NCBI GenBank assembly: GCA_016297805.1
Contig: JAEDFX010000014.1
Coordinates: 1-32,248 of the forward strand
Direction of reading: 5' to 3'
From: Treponema sp.
Lineage (GTDB): Bacteria > Spirochaetota > Spirochaetia > Treponematales > Treponemataceae
Length of the DNA: 32,248 nt
Below are positions 1 through 7,931 of the stretch, piece after piece (position 1 is the stretch's first letter; the number at the start of each line of letters is the position of its first letter). Made by a program: the position numbers and the translations under genes. The notes under the pieces are model-generated. The model was not told the origin of the DNA. It saw only the letters and a list, made by a program, of their open reading frames with translations, and did no database searches.

Positions 1-1073
1 TTCTTTAACATCATAATTAAAGCAACAATGGAAACTAAAGCACCATATCCACCATCACCAAAAATCATTCCGAAGAAAATTGTGAAGAACAACAGGAACC
101 AGCCGGAAATATCATATTCATGATATCCAGGAACAGTTCCTAAGAAGTCTGTAAGAGGATAAATCAAGCTTACAAACTTATTATTCTTAAGTTTAGTTGG
201 AACTTCAACATCTTCATCTTCTGGATCATCACATGCTACAGCCCAATTATTAGATGCACAAGCAGCTTTAAAATCAGCAAGTTTATCTGCTGGTACATAA
301 CCACTAATCCATGCAAGATCATTTACAGTGCCATCTGACTCATGTCCCATACCTGCATTAATATTTTCAAATTCAATGTCTTTTTCAAGATTTTTCTTGA
401 ATACAGCAATTGAAGATAAATATTTAGCATTATCAGCATAGAACTTTTCAATTTCGGCAATTTCTGCTTCATCCTTTCGAACTTCATTTGCCAAATCATC
501 TGAAGAAAGTCTTGGAAGAGGAACTTCAAAAGCTTCTGGCAAAAGATTTTCAGGACGACCTTCACCGCCATTTACAATCAGGAATCTAACAGTTTTCTTG
601 TCATTATTAACAAGAATTGTTTCGATTTTAGAATCTATAGCGTTGTATTTATCAGCAGAAATTTCATACAGTTTAAGATCAATGTTCTTTTCTTTAAGGT
701 AGTTTAAATCATCAAGATTTACACTTCCCCATAAAGCAAATCGATCCAATTCTGTTGTATTAGCAGAAATTTCCTCAAGCAACTGCTTCTTTCTATCATT
801 TTTAGAAACAATTTCAGAACAAAGTTTAATAACTTCATCATTTGAAAGAGTTTCTTCAACTGCACCTTTTGCTTTTTTAGGCTGCTTAATTTCTCCTAAA
901 ATTGATTCAGTTACATTTGCATTGTTAGTATATTCCTTGAATGCAGCAAGTTTTTCACTTGAACCGTCAAGTTTTTCAAGGTGTACTAATCCAATCTTAC
1001 GAAGTGCTTTTAAAGCAGTTTCTTTTTCTCTATTAAGAAGAACAATAGAGACTTTTTTCATTGGTTCTATCAT
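1..1073 (-). CDS. atpI: V-type ATP synthase subunit I, C-terminus cut by window edge
   Basis: Subunit I (the a/NtpI-type stator and ion-channel subunit) of the V-type ATPase. The visible part is the long N-terminal cytoplasmic arm (about residues 1-320), mostly helical and acidic, followed by the start of the membrane domain: a hydrophobic segment and the motif FFGMIFGDGGYG, which is characteristic of this family at the first membrane helices. The rest, including the conserved channel arginine, lies beyond base 1. I chose the ATG at 1073-1071, 2 bases after the atpD stop; a second ATG four codons in (M-I-E-P-M-K-K) is also possible. It is the last visible gene of the operon. In treponemes and chlamydiae the proteolipid gene atpK usually follows, and it would be just outside this window. 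Confidence 0.93.
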   Translation of the reverse strand, partial: MIEPMKKVSIVLLNREKETALKALRKIGLVHLEKLDGSSEKLAAFKEYTNNANVTESILGEIKQPKKAKGAVEETLSNDEVIKLCSEIVSKNDRKKQLLEEISANTTELDRFALWGSVNLDDLNYLKEKNIDLKLYEISADKYNAIDSKIETILVNNDKKTVRFLIVNGGEGRPENLLPEAFEVPLPRLSSDDLANEVRKDEAEIAEIEKFYADNAKYLSSIAVFKKNLEKDIEFENINAGMGHESDGTVNDLAWISGYVPADKLADFKAACASNNWAVACDDPEDEDVEVPTKLKNNKFVSLIYPLTDFLGTVPGYHEYDISGWFLLFFTIFFGMIFGDGGYGALVSIVALIMMLK

Positions 1074-1075
1074 GA

Positions 1076-1693
1076 TTAAGCCTCCTTACCTTCTTCAAGC
1101 TTAGCCTGAAGTTTCTTCTTAGAAATTTTACTTCTTACAACCGCAGCTGTCTGTTCATCACCAAGATAAACAGATATTTTCTTAATATTAGCCTTAGTTT
1201 CAGGAATCTTAACCTTTTCAAACAGGTTTACACGCTGTGTTGTAGTTCTTAATTCCTGAGAAAGCAAACGCACCTGTTCATCCAGGACCTCTGCTTCCAG
1301 ATCAAGAGACAAAGCCTTTTCCATACGGTCTGCAGCCATATCAATCCATAATGGAGCTGAATACAAGTCGTAATCTCCACGACCAAAATCTGCTCCTTCA
1401 TAAACAGGGATTGTTACACCGGCAATATTACCAGTTCCCTTTTTGATATTCTTTACAGTTACCATATCTGGAGTAAATGCCTCTCTTTCACCAAATACGG
1501 CAATCCATGCGTCAAACTCTTTTTCAAGAGCCACACGGGAAGCACGTACCTCTTTGGCTTTGGCATCTATAGTGCGGATTTCTGTTTGAAGCTGTTGTTT
1601 TTTGAGCTGCAAAGTAGGAAGATAGCGCTTATACATTTTAAGTGCATCTTTTTGTACTTTAAGCTCATTTTTTGTCAGCTTAATTTTAGCCAT
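1076..1693 (-). CDS. atpD: V-type ATP synthase subunit D (central rotor stalk)
   Basis: The 205-residue length and the N-terminus (M-A-K-I-K-L-T-K-N-E-L) are typical of V/A-type subunit D, the coiled-coil central shaft that couples A3B3 catalysis to ring rotation. The two long helices expected of the family are visible at about residues 10-65 and 125-205, rich in K, E, L and Q. The ATG at 1693 is preceded by an AGGTG ribosome site 5 bases upstream. Unlike the tightly packed genes upstream, atpD is separated from atpB by a 92-base spacer that carries two hairpins, so its expression may be tuned apart from A and B. No separate F, C or G subunit gene is recognisable nearby. Confidence 0.95.
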   Translation of the reverse strand: MAKIKLTKNELKVQKDALKMYKRYLPTLQLKKQQLQTEIRTIDAKAKEVRASRVALEKEFDAWIAVFGEREAFTPDMVTVKNIKKGTGNIAGVTIPVYEGADFGRGDYDLYSAPLWIDMAADRMEKALSLDLEAEVLDEQVRLLSQELRTTTQRVNLFEKVKIPETKANIKKISVYLGDEQTAAVVRSKISKKKLQAKLEEGKEA

Positions 1694-1731
1694 TTAAACA
1701 CCTTATAAATATTTAAACTAAATTATTTCCG

Positions 1732-1791
1732 CGATGTTTTGACTGCAACGCAGGCAAAACTCGTTAAAATAAAATCCGCAGGATTTTATTT
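1732..1791. repeat. Pair of adjacent hairpins between atpB and atpD
   Basis: Two inverted repeats stand back to back. Arm 1767-1777 (AAATAAAATCC) and arm 1781-1791 are perfect complements, 11 bp with a 3-base loop, and overlap the atpB stop codon at 1786-1788. Arm 1736-1746 (GTTTTGACTGC) and arm 1750-1760 (GCAGGCAAAAC) pair in 10 of 11 positions around a 3-base loop; beyond a one-base bulge the stem continues with CGA 1732-1734 pairing with TCG 1761-1763. On the transcribed minus strand both would fold in the mRNA between atpB and atpD. Possible roles are an RNA stability or processing element, a partial terminator, or a REP-like dispersed repeat. Only the structure is seen; the role is inferred. 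Confidence 0.75.
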
Positions 1792-3078
1792 CGGCCAGTA
1801 TTCTTCAATTAATGATGTCTTAAGACCAGTTTCTTCTGGTTCGAAACATTCAGAAAGAATCTTCCATCCCAAATCCAATGAATCTTCAAGAGAAATATTT
1901 TTTGAAAGATCCATCATATTATCTTCAAACTTCTGACCATAGTTCAAAAGCTTTTCATCCCATTTAGACAAGTTGAATCCCATTGATTTCTTTTCAAGAG
2001 TGTCTTTATAAGATGAGTAAAGACGAATCATACCATCCATAAGGGCACGATGATCAGGTCTAGTTGAACCGTTAACGTTCTGTTTAAGACGTGACAAAGA
2101 TCCGAATGGTTCAATGCGTCCACCTTTAAGGTAATACTGTCCTTCTGTAATATAACCTGTGTTATCTGGAACTGGATGAGTTACATCATCACCAGGCATT
2201 GTTGTTACAGCAAGAACTGTTACAGAACCTGCACCTTCAAAGTCTACAGCTTTTTCGTAACGGCTAGCCAACTGTGAGTACAAGTCTCCAGGGTAACCAC
2301 GGTTAGAAGGAACCTGTTCCTGAGTAATAGCAACTTCCTTCATAGCATCAGCAAAGTTTGTCATATCAGTAAGAAGTACAAGTACGTCTTTTCCTTTAAG
2401 GGCAAACTGTTCTGCTACTGCCAGAGAAAGATCAGGAATCTTCATACATTCTACAGTTGGGTCAGCAGCTGTATGCATGAACATAACAGTCTTTGAAAGA
2501 GCACCACCATCTTCAAGAGTTTTCTTGAAATAAAGGTAGTCATCATATTTAAGACCCATACCACCAAGTACGATTACATCAACTTCAGCCTGCATGGCAA
2601 TTCGAGCCAAAAGCTGGTTGTAAGGTTCACCAGAGATTGAGAAGATAGGAAGCTTCTGAGAAACAACCAAAGTATTGAACATATCAATCATTGGGATACC
2701 AGTACGAATCATACGGCGAGCCATAATACGTTTTGATGGGTTTACTGAAGGACCACCGATTGTTACCAATGAATCAGCAAGAGCTGGACCATTGTCACGT
2801 GGTTCTGCAGAACCGTTGAAAATACGTCCTAACAAATCATCAGAGAAAGAAACATTCATCTGATGACCAAGGAATTTAATGTGGTCACCAGTAGAAATAC
2901 CACGACCACCGGCAAATACCTGCAAAGAAACAATGTCACCATCAATTTTGTTAACTTCGGCCAAAGACTTTCCAAAACGTGTTTCAATTTCAGCAAGTTC
3001 ACCATAAGCAACATTGTCTGCCTTTACTGTAATTACACTACCAACGATGGATTCAATTTTACTATAAACTTTGTTCAT
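1786..3078 (-). CDS. atpB: V-type ATP synthase subunit B
   Basis: Regulatory, non-catalytic nucleotide-binding subunit of the A3B3 head (430 residues, normal family length). As expected for B, the P-loop region is degenerate: the segment FSISGEPYNQLLARIA stands where A subunits carry GxxGxGKT. The B-type signatures VLLTDMTNFADAMKE and SNRGYPGDLYSQLASRYEKA are intact. The ATG at 3078 lies 2 bases after the atpA stop and is preceded by a GGTG ribosome site inside the atpA end, so the two head subunits are probably translated in a coupled, near-equal ratio. The stop codon lies inside the first of two downstream hairpins. Confidence 0.97.
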   Translation of the reverse strand: MNKVYSKIESIVGSVITVKADNVAYGELAEIETRFGKSLAEVNKIDGDIVSLQVFAGGRGISTGDHIKFLGHQMNVSFSDDLLGRIFNGSAEPRDNGPALADSLVTIGGPSVNPSKRIMARRMIRTGIPMIDMFNTLVVSQKLPIFSISGEPYNQLLARIAMQAEVDVIVLGGMGLKYDDYLYFKKTLEDGGALSKTVMFMHTAADPTVECMKIPDLSLAVAEQFALKGKDVLVLLTDMTNFADAMKEVAITQEQVPSNRGYPGDLYSQLASRYEKAVDFEGAGSVTVLAVTTMPGDDVTHPVPDNTGYITEGQYYLKGGRIEPFGSLSRLKQNVNGSTRPDHRALMDGMIRLYSSYKDTLEKKSMGFNLSKWDEKLLNYGQKFEDNMMDLSKNISLEDSLDLGWKILSECFEPEETGLKTSLIEEYWPK

Positions 3079-3080
3079 AA

Positions 3081-4850
3081 TTATTCACCATCCTTTAATA
3101 TAGCTGCAACATCGCTGCGAACTTTACCATTTGCAGAAGCATAGTGTTCTTCAACAGCTTTTTCAGCATCTTTAAATTTGTCGCTATTCCACAAAGAATA
3201 GTTCCAGTCAATAAACTTCTGACGCATCTGGTTGAAGAAGTTACGAGCTGTATCCTTATCTGCAAGTTCAAAATCAGAGCCAAGAACCTGAAGAACTTTA
3301 GCAAATGTGTATTTCTGACGTTCTACGCTTACAGCAGCATCGATTTCATCAAATGAGTTCTGCTGCATATAAACAGCATCAAGGAATTCACTCTTAAGAT
3401 ATTCGATGTAATCTTCTGTTGTTGTACCGTCTTCACCTACTACCTTCATCATCTGGTTTACTTCAACACCAGCAAGGAATACCTTACGTGCATAAGCTAC
3501 CCAGTTTTCTGGAAGTACTGATTTGTATTTTGACCATGAAATGATTGGGTCAATAGCAGGATATTTACGAGCATCTGAACGTTCACGGGAAAGTCCATGG
3601 AATGCACCTACTACCTTCAAAGTAGCCTGTGTTACTGGTTCTTCAAAGTTACCACCGGCTGGAGATACTGTACCACCAATTGTTACAGAACCAAATGACC
3701 CATCACGGAGGCGAACATAACCTGCACGTTCATAGAATGCAGAAATATAAGATTCCAGATAAGCTGGGAATGCTTCTTCTCCAGGAATCTCTTCCAAACG
3801 TCCAGACATTTCACGGAGAGCCTGTGCCCAACGAGATGTTGAGTCAGCAAGAAGCAATACGTGTAAGCCCATCTGACGATAATATTCAGCCAAAGTAACT
3901 GATGTATAAACTGAAGCTTCACGAGAAGCAACAGGCATTGATGATGTATTACAAATGATGATTGTTCTTTCCATCAATGAACGTCCAGTTCTTGGGTCCT
4001 TAAGTTCTGGAAACTCTTTAATTGTTTCTACAACTTCACCAGCACGTTCACCGCAGGCAGCGATGATTACGATATCAACGTCTGCATTACGTGATGTTGT
4101 ATGCTGTAATACAGTTTTACCAGCACCGAAAGGACCTGGTATACAATATGTACCACCTTTTGATACAGGATAGAATGTATCAATAAGACGAACCTGAGTA
4201 ACCATAGGTTCAGTTGGTGCAAGACGTTCTGCATAACAGTCAACAGCACGTTTTACAGGCCATTTGAAAGCCATCTTCAAGTTATGGTCATTTCCTTTAT
4301 CATCTGTAACAACAGCTACAGTTTCTTCAATTGTGTAAGAACCTGCTGGAGTTACTGATTTAACTGTATATACACCAAGCAAATCAAATGGAACCAAAAT
4401 TTTATGAGTGAATGGTCCTTCTGGAACAGAACCGATAGAATCACCTCTTACAACTTTGTCACCAGGTTTTGCAGTTGGAGTCCAGTCCCATTTTTTATCA
4501 CGTGGAAGAGAATCTACATAAACACCTCTTTCAAGGAAGAATCCTGCTTTTTCAGCAACAAGAGGAAGTGGGTTCTGCAAACCATCAAAAGTCTGGCCAA
4601 GAAGACCTGGTCCCAATTCAGCACAAAGAAGATCGCCGATTAATTCAACTGTATCACCAGCTTTAATTCCCTGTGTCATTTCGAAAATCTGCATCTGGGC
4701 GTTATTTCCGCGGATACGGATAATTTCACCACGAAGTTTCTTTCCGTCTACATTTACGTAGCCTACTTCATTCATAGAAACGTTACCTTCGAATTCGATA
4801 GTAACCATGTTTCCATTAATGCCGACTACTTTAGCTTTTGTATCCGTCAT
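3081..4850 (-). CDS. atpA: V-type ATP synthase catalytic subunit A
   Basis: Catalytic ATP-hydrolysing/synthesising subunit of the V-type head. The Walker A motif GPFGAGKT is at residues 239-246. The Walker B region, SRWAQALREMSGRLEEIPGEE, and the long 'non-homologous' insertion (about residues 115-190) that separates A from F-type beta subunits are all present, and the length of 589 fits. I place the start at the ATG at 4850, where it overlaps the preceding gene's TGA by one base (TGATG) and lies 7 bases behind a GGAG site; a TTG one codon upstream (4853) would add a single residue and is less likely. It is co-transcribed with atpE and DUF2764 upstream and atpB downstream. Confidence 0.97.
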   Translation of the reverse strand: MTDTKAKVVGINGNMVTIEFEGNVSMNEVGYVNVDGKKLRGEIIRIRGNNAQMQIFEMTQGIKAGDTVELIGDLLCAELGPGLLGQTFDGLQNPLPLVAEKAGFFLERGVYVDSLPRDKKWDWTPTAKPGDKVVRGDSIGSVPEGPFTHKILVPFDLLGVYTVKSVTPAGSYTIEETVAVVTDDKGNDHNLKMAFKWPVKRAVDCYAERLAPTEPMVTQVRLIDTFYPVSKGGTYCIPGPFGAGKTVLQHTTSRNADVDIVIIAACGERAGEVVETIKEFPELKDPRTGRSLMERTIIICNTSSMPVASREASVYTSVTLAEYYRQMGLHVLLLADSTSRWAQALREMSGRLEEIPGEEAFPAYLESYISAFYERAGYVRLRDGSFGSVTIGGTVSPAGGNFEEPVTQATLKVVGAFHGLSRERSDARKYPAIDPIISWSKYKSVLPENWVAYARKVFLAGVEVNQMMKVVGEDGTTTEDYIEYLKSEFLDAVYMQQNSFDEIDAAVSVERQKYTFAKVLQVLGSDFELADKDTARNFFNQMRQKFIDWNYSLWNSDKFKDAEKAVEEHYASANGKVRSDVAAILKDGE

Positions 4851-5398
4851 CAAATATCTCCATTATTTTCAAGAATATTATCGTAAATCTTATGATAAGA
4901 TGTCTTTCCGTTTTCAACTTCAAACTTACGCATACGTTCAATAAGCATAAGTCTTAAGCCATAGGCATACACAGCATCAATTGAAAAATTATCCATTGGA
5001 TAATTATCATCGATAAGGCGTAACCTGTATTCATAAAGAAACTGTTCTGCACTTAAAGGACTGTCCATTCCAACTGCTGTTCTGGCAACGTTTACAATGT
5101 CGGCAGTACAACCAGATGGTAAAGGAATGCTGTCTTTTTTAAGTTTCTGAGCACGAATCTGTGCCAGAACGCATCTCAAGTTTCTTTCTTTTTCATACCA
5201 AGTATCCAAAAAAACAGAACCTGTTGATGTGAGTTCCTGTGGTGGAACCAGTGAAAGTCCATTTAAAATGACCTTTTCATCTTCAGATATAAAACGACTT
5301 GCCAGTTCACGGAAACTTTCTCCAGTTAATGGCAAAGCAGTTTTACTTTCTGCCGATGAGATATTTGGTAATTGTGAAACCAAATAATAGTAAGCCAC
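4850..5398 (-). CDS. DUF2764 protein of the V-ATPase operon (possible C-subunit counterpart)
   Basis: A 182-residue protein encoded between subunits E and A, matching in position and style (N-terminal M-A-Y-Y-Y-L-V-S-Q-L-P) the DUF2764 proteins found in V-ATPase operons of treponemes and chlamydiae. It is predicted mostly helical, with no signal peptide or membrane segment. The start is a GTG at 5398 that overlaps the atpE TAG stop by one base, and the stop overlaps the atpA ATG, so it is translationally coupled on both sides. Its function is not established. Because no recognisable subunit C (the stalk-ring connector) is encoded here, a connector or assembly role is a reasonable inference but is not shown by sequence motifs. 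Confidence 0.85.
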   Translation of the reverse strand: MAYYYLVSQLPNISSAESKTALPLTGESFRELASRFISEDEKVILNGLSLVPPQELTSTGSVFLDTWYEKERNLRCVLAQIRAQKLKKDSIPLPSGCTADIVNVARTAVGMDSPLSAEQFLYEYRLRLIDDNYPMDNFSIDAVYAYGLRLMLIERMRKFEVENGKTSYHKIYDNILENNGDI

Positions 5399-6015
5399 TA
5401 GTTTGCATCCTTTGCAGCTGCTTTTACCAATGCTGCAACTTTTGGATTAAGATATGCTGCAAACATCTCAGCAAGACTTTCTGCTGAATAATCATAGAAA
5501 GCAGCACCATTGTTTACACCAATTCTGAAACCTGCTGACATTGATTTGTCTGCTTTAATTTCAAGACCTTTTGCAATTTCTGATTTAAGTTCTGCTGTAA
5601 GAGAAGCTTCGAGAGCTTTCAAATCTTTTTCACTTAACAAAACTGATAATTCTGATGCTTCAGAATTTTTAGCCCATGCTTTTACGGTCTCTGGTACTAA
5701 TTTTGCCAATACATCTGATTCAGCTTTTTCTGTTTCAGCCTGAATAAGTCCATCCAATTCACCAATAAGAGCATCTTTGAATGAAAGAAGCATATTTCTT
5801 CCAGCCTGTGTAATGGCCTCTTCACTAGCTTTTTCCATTCTTGCTGTTTCTGCTTTTGCATTTTTAATGATTTCAGCAGCTTTTTCCTGAGCCTCTGAAA
5901 TGATAGCTTCAGCTTTCTTTTCAGAATCCTGAACAATCTTTGCTGCTTCTGCTTCAGCCGATGCAACTCCATCCTTTTTGATTTTATCAATCAGTTCCTG
6001 TAATTGTACATCCAT
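5398..6015 (-). CDS. atpE: V-type ATP synthase subunit E (peripheral stalk)
   Basis: Peripheral stalk subunit, 205 residues. The first ~115 residues form a long Ala/Glu/Lys-rich coiled coil (A-E-A-E-A-A-K-I-V and following), expected to pair with a G-type helix. The C-terminal ~90 residues form the globular head that binds the A3B3 top; the segment SAGFRIGVNNGAAFYDYS is typical of the E family. The ATG at 6015 has a GAGG site 7 bases upstream. It is the first gene of the operon, directly behind the promoter at 6056-6083. No separate G subunit gene is visible, so E may homo-oligomerise or its partner lies elsewhere. Confidence 0.93.
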   Translation of the reverse strand: MDVQLQELIDKIKKDGVASAEAEAAKIVQDSEKKAEAIISEAQEKAAEIIKNAKAETARMEKASEEAITQAGRNMLLSFKDALIGELDGLIQAETEKAESDVLAKLVPETVKAWAKNSEASELSVLLSEKDLKALEASLTAELKSEIAKGLEIKADKSMSAGFRIGVNNGAAFYDYSAESLAEMFAAYLNPKVAALVKAAAKDAN

Positions 6016-6055
6016 TACAATACCTCACTTAATAGTAGCCATAAATAGTTGAATC

Positions 6056-6083
6056 ATTTTATCACGATTAATGCAATTTTCAA
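6056..6083 (-). promoter_or_regulatory. Sigma-70-type promoter of the V-ATPase operon
   Basis: On the minus strand, a -35 box TTGAAA (6083-6078) and a -10 box TAAAAT (6061-6056) are 16 bases apart. This predicts a start near 6049 and a leader of about 35 bases carrying the GAGG ribosome site of atpE. The -10 box overlaps the gene-proximal arm of a perfect inverted repeat, which suggests control by a DNA-binding protein. Confidence 0.6.
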
Positions 6084-6108
6084 TTAAAAAAAAGATTAAT
6101 CGTGATAA
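6059..6108. promoter_or_regulatory. 14-bp perfect inverted repeat over the V-ATPase promoter
   Basis: The arm at 6059-6072 (TTATCACGATTAAT) and the arm at 6095-6108 are exact reverse complements, separated by 22 bases. The arm centres are 36 bp apart. The -35 box lies in the spacer and the -10 box overlaps the proximal arm, which is the geometry of a two-site operator. If galM transcription reads through, the RNA would also fold into a long stem, but no U-tract follows it on the minus strand, so a simple terminator is unlikely. Confidence 0.65.
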
Positions 6109-6159
6109 TTTATTGAGTTCTGTAACTTTTTTAATTAAATAAAATAATTTTAAACAGGC

Positions 6160-7218
6160 TTATTTAAATGAATAAACAGTTTTTGCCTTCATTTTCTGAC
6201 CTGGTTCAAGAATACAAGTTGGGAATTCTTTCTGATTTGGAGAATCAGGGAAAGCCTGTGTTTCCAGACAGAAAGCTTCATGACTTTCATAAATTTTACC
6301 GTTTTTTCCCTGAATTCCTTTTATATAATTTGCAGTGTAGAACTGACAGCCTTCAAGGTTAGTATAAACAGATATTTCATGTCCAGTTTTTGGTTCTTTT
6401 ACAACACAGAACTCAACCAGGTCAGAATCATCTAATGGAACACCACAATGAGGATTATCTTTAGAATACATTTCTGTTACATAACAATGATCATAACCTA
6501 CACCAACTTCCTTCATGTCAGCACCCATTTTCTTTTCAGAAGTAAAATCAAATGGAGTTCCTTCTACATCAAGAAGTTTACCTGTTGGAATCAACTTAGG
6601 ATTAACTTCAAGTCGCTGTGTTGAATTCATCTGAATTGTGTGATTACCAATATCACCACTACCTGCAAGATTAAAATATGCATGGTTTGTAATATTAATT
6701 GGAGTTGCTTTATCTGTTTCTGCATTATAAATACAAGAAAGATTATTATTTTCATCAAGAATGTAAGTAACTGTTAATTTTACATTTCCAGGAAAGCCCT
6801 GTTCACCATCAGGAGAAATTCTTGTAAATTTAACTCCACAGAACTTGTCTTCATCAATCATTTTGCCTTTCCACATCATTTTATCATAGCCATTATAACC
6901 GCCATGAAGTGTATTAGGTCCATCATTCTTGTCTAAATCATATTTTTTACCATTAAGAGTAAAAGAAGCTTTACCAATTCTATTAGCAAAACGACCAACA
7001 ATTGCTCCAAAACAATAATTAGAATTCAAGAAGCCTTCAAATGTTGAATAGCCTAATAATACATCTGTTTTTGAACCATCTTTATTCTTCAAAACGATGC
7101 TTGTTAATGTACAACCATAATCTGTACAAGAAAAAGACATATTATCATTTTTAACTGTAAACAGATTTACTTTTGTACCATCTGATAAAACACCAAATTT
7201 CTGCTTTGTAACTTTCAT
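6160..7218 (-). CDS. galM: Aldose 1-epimerase (mutarotase)
   Basis: Interconverts alpha and beta anomers of aldohexoses such as galactose and glucose in the cytoplasm, feeding the Leloir pathway or glycolysis. The 352 residues are full length. Key residues are visible: N-D-G-P-N-T-L-H-G-G with His105, the catalytic acid His179 in NITNHAYFNLAG, and the catalytic base Glu319 in FCLETQAFPDSPNQ. There is no signal peptide. The ATG at 7218 has an AAGGA site upstream and starts only 14 bases after the SwrB-like gene, on the same strand, so it appears to be the last gene of the flagellar transcription unit. No classic GC-rich terminator is visible after it. Confidence 0.95.
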   Translation of the reverse strand: MKVTKQKFGVLSDGTKVNLFTVKNDNMSFSCTDYGCTLTSIVLKNKDGSKTDVLLGYSTFEGFLNSNYCFGAIVGRFANRIGKASFTLNGKKYDLDKNDGPNTLHGGYNGYDKMMWKGKMIDEDKFCGVKFTRISPDGEQGFPGNVKLTVTYILDENNNLSCIYNAETDKATPINITNHAYFNLAGSGDIGNHTIQMNSTQRLEVNPKLIPTGKLLDVEGTPFDFTSEKKMGADMKEVGVGYDHCYVTEMYSKDNPHCGVPLDDSDLVEFCVVKEPKTGHEISVYTNLEGCQFYTANYIKGIQGKNGKIYESHEAFCLETQAFPDSPNQKEFPTCILEPGQKMKAKTVYSFK

Positions 7219-7230
7219 AAAAAAATCCTT

Positions 7231-7242
7231 GCTTAATTAAGC
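7231..7242. repeat. 12-bp perfect palindrome at the stop of the SwrB-like gene
   Basis: GCTTAATTAAGC is self-complementary and contains the upstream gene's stop codon (7235-7233), just before the galM ribosome site. It is too short and AT-rich for a terminator and may be chance or a minor protein-binding site. Confidence 0.3.
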
Positions 7243-7928
7243 ATATCAATTATAAACGCTACTTCGGAGATTGAGCAAGATAATTCTGCAGCAATTTCTT
7301 CAACATTCATACCAGTTTTAAATAATTTTTCTACTTTATCTGGTAAATCTTTTGCAGAAATTTTTTTGTTTTCAACCTGTCTATCATTATAAACTTTGGT
7401 AATTATAAGAGGAACCTCTTTATATGCTGCTCCTTCAGGTGTAACTTTAACTTCATCCTTTAAAACTGATGTAGTTTCTTCATCTTCAAAAAGTGACTGT
7501 TGAAGCTCATTCTTTTTTACAATTTCATAGGAAGAATTTGGATCAATGTATGGATTATTCTTTCGTTTAGAACCAACAGGAGGAATTTCAGGAATTGGAT
7601 TTTTTTTAAAAATAATATTTCTTTTTGATTTTGAAGAAATTTTTTCTGCTTCTGCAATCATATCTCTGAGTCGTTGAGTTGCTTCTTTAAAAATTTCCAT
7701 TTTTTTATCAGCTTCATTAATTAAAGCTCTTGTTCTCTTAGTTGATTCGTTAATAAGCTCAATGTCCATATTGGCATTATTATTAATATCCTGAATCATT
7801 CTATTCATTTGTTTTCGAGTTTTTTCAATGATAGATTCTGTGGAAAAGAGTTTTTTAAAACGAATTAAAATAATTGTCATCAATAAAATGGCAATAGAAG
7901 AAAGAATTATTGCAATAATAGAAAGCAC
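7233..7928 (-). CDS. SwrB/DUF6115-like membrane coiled-coil protein
   Basis: 231 residues. There is one N-terminal membrane helix (about residues 2-22, nearly all I, L, S, A, M), a charged coiled coil (about 28-105), a low-complexity middle, and a C-terminal ~34-residue segment with the pattern K-L-F-x-x-G-M-x-V-E-E-I-A-A-E-L-S-C-S-I-S-E-V, a helix-turn-helix-like end. That architecture, placed downstream of the motility sigma factor, resembles SwrB (YlxL) of Bacillus, which follows sigD and promotes assembly of the flagellar export apparatus. The relationship is inferred from architecture and context, not from close identity. The start is a GTG at 7928 with GAGG 6 bases upstream, directly after the preceding stop codon. 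Confidence 0.6.
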   Translation of the reverse strand: MLSIIAIILSSIAILLMTIILIRFKKLFSTESIIEKTRKQMNRMIQDINNNANMDIELINESTKRTRALINEADKKMEIFKEATQRLRDMIAEAEKISSKSKRNIIFKKNPIPEIPPVGSKRKNNPYIDPNSSYEIVKKNELQQSLFEDEETTSVLKDEVKVTPEGAAYKEVPLIITKVYNDRQVENKKISAKDLPDKVEKLFKTGMNVEEIAAELSCSISEVAFIIDMLN

Positions 7929-7931
7929 AGA

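Noticed and set aside
4851..4853. TTG as the atpA start
   Set aside because: The ATG at 4850 overlaps the upstream stop in the usual TGATG pattern and has better spacing from GGAG.
6059..6108. Inverted repeat as a galM terminator
   Set aside because: On the galM strand the stem is AT-rich, the T-run lies in the loop rather than after the stem, and the repeat overlaps a good promoter.
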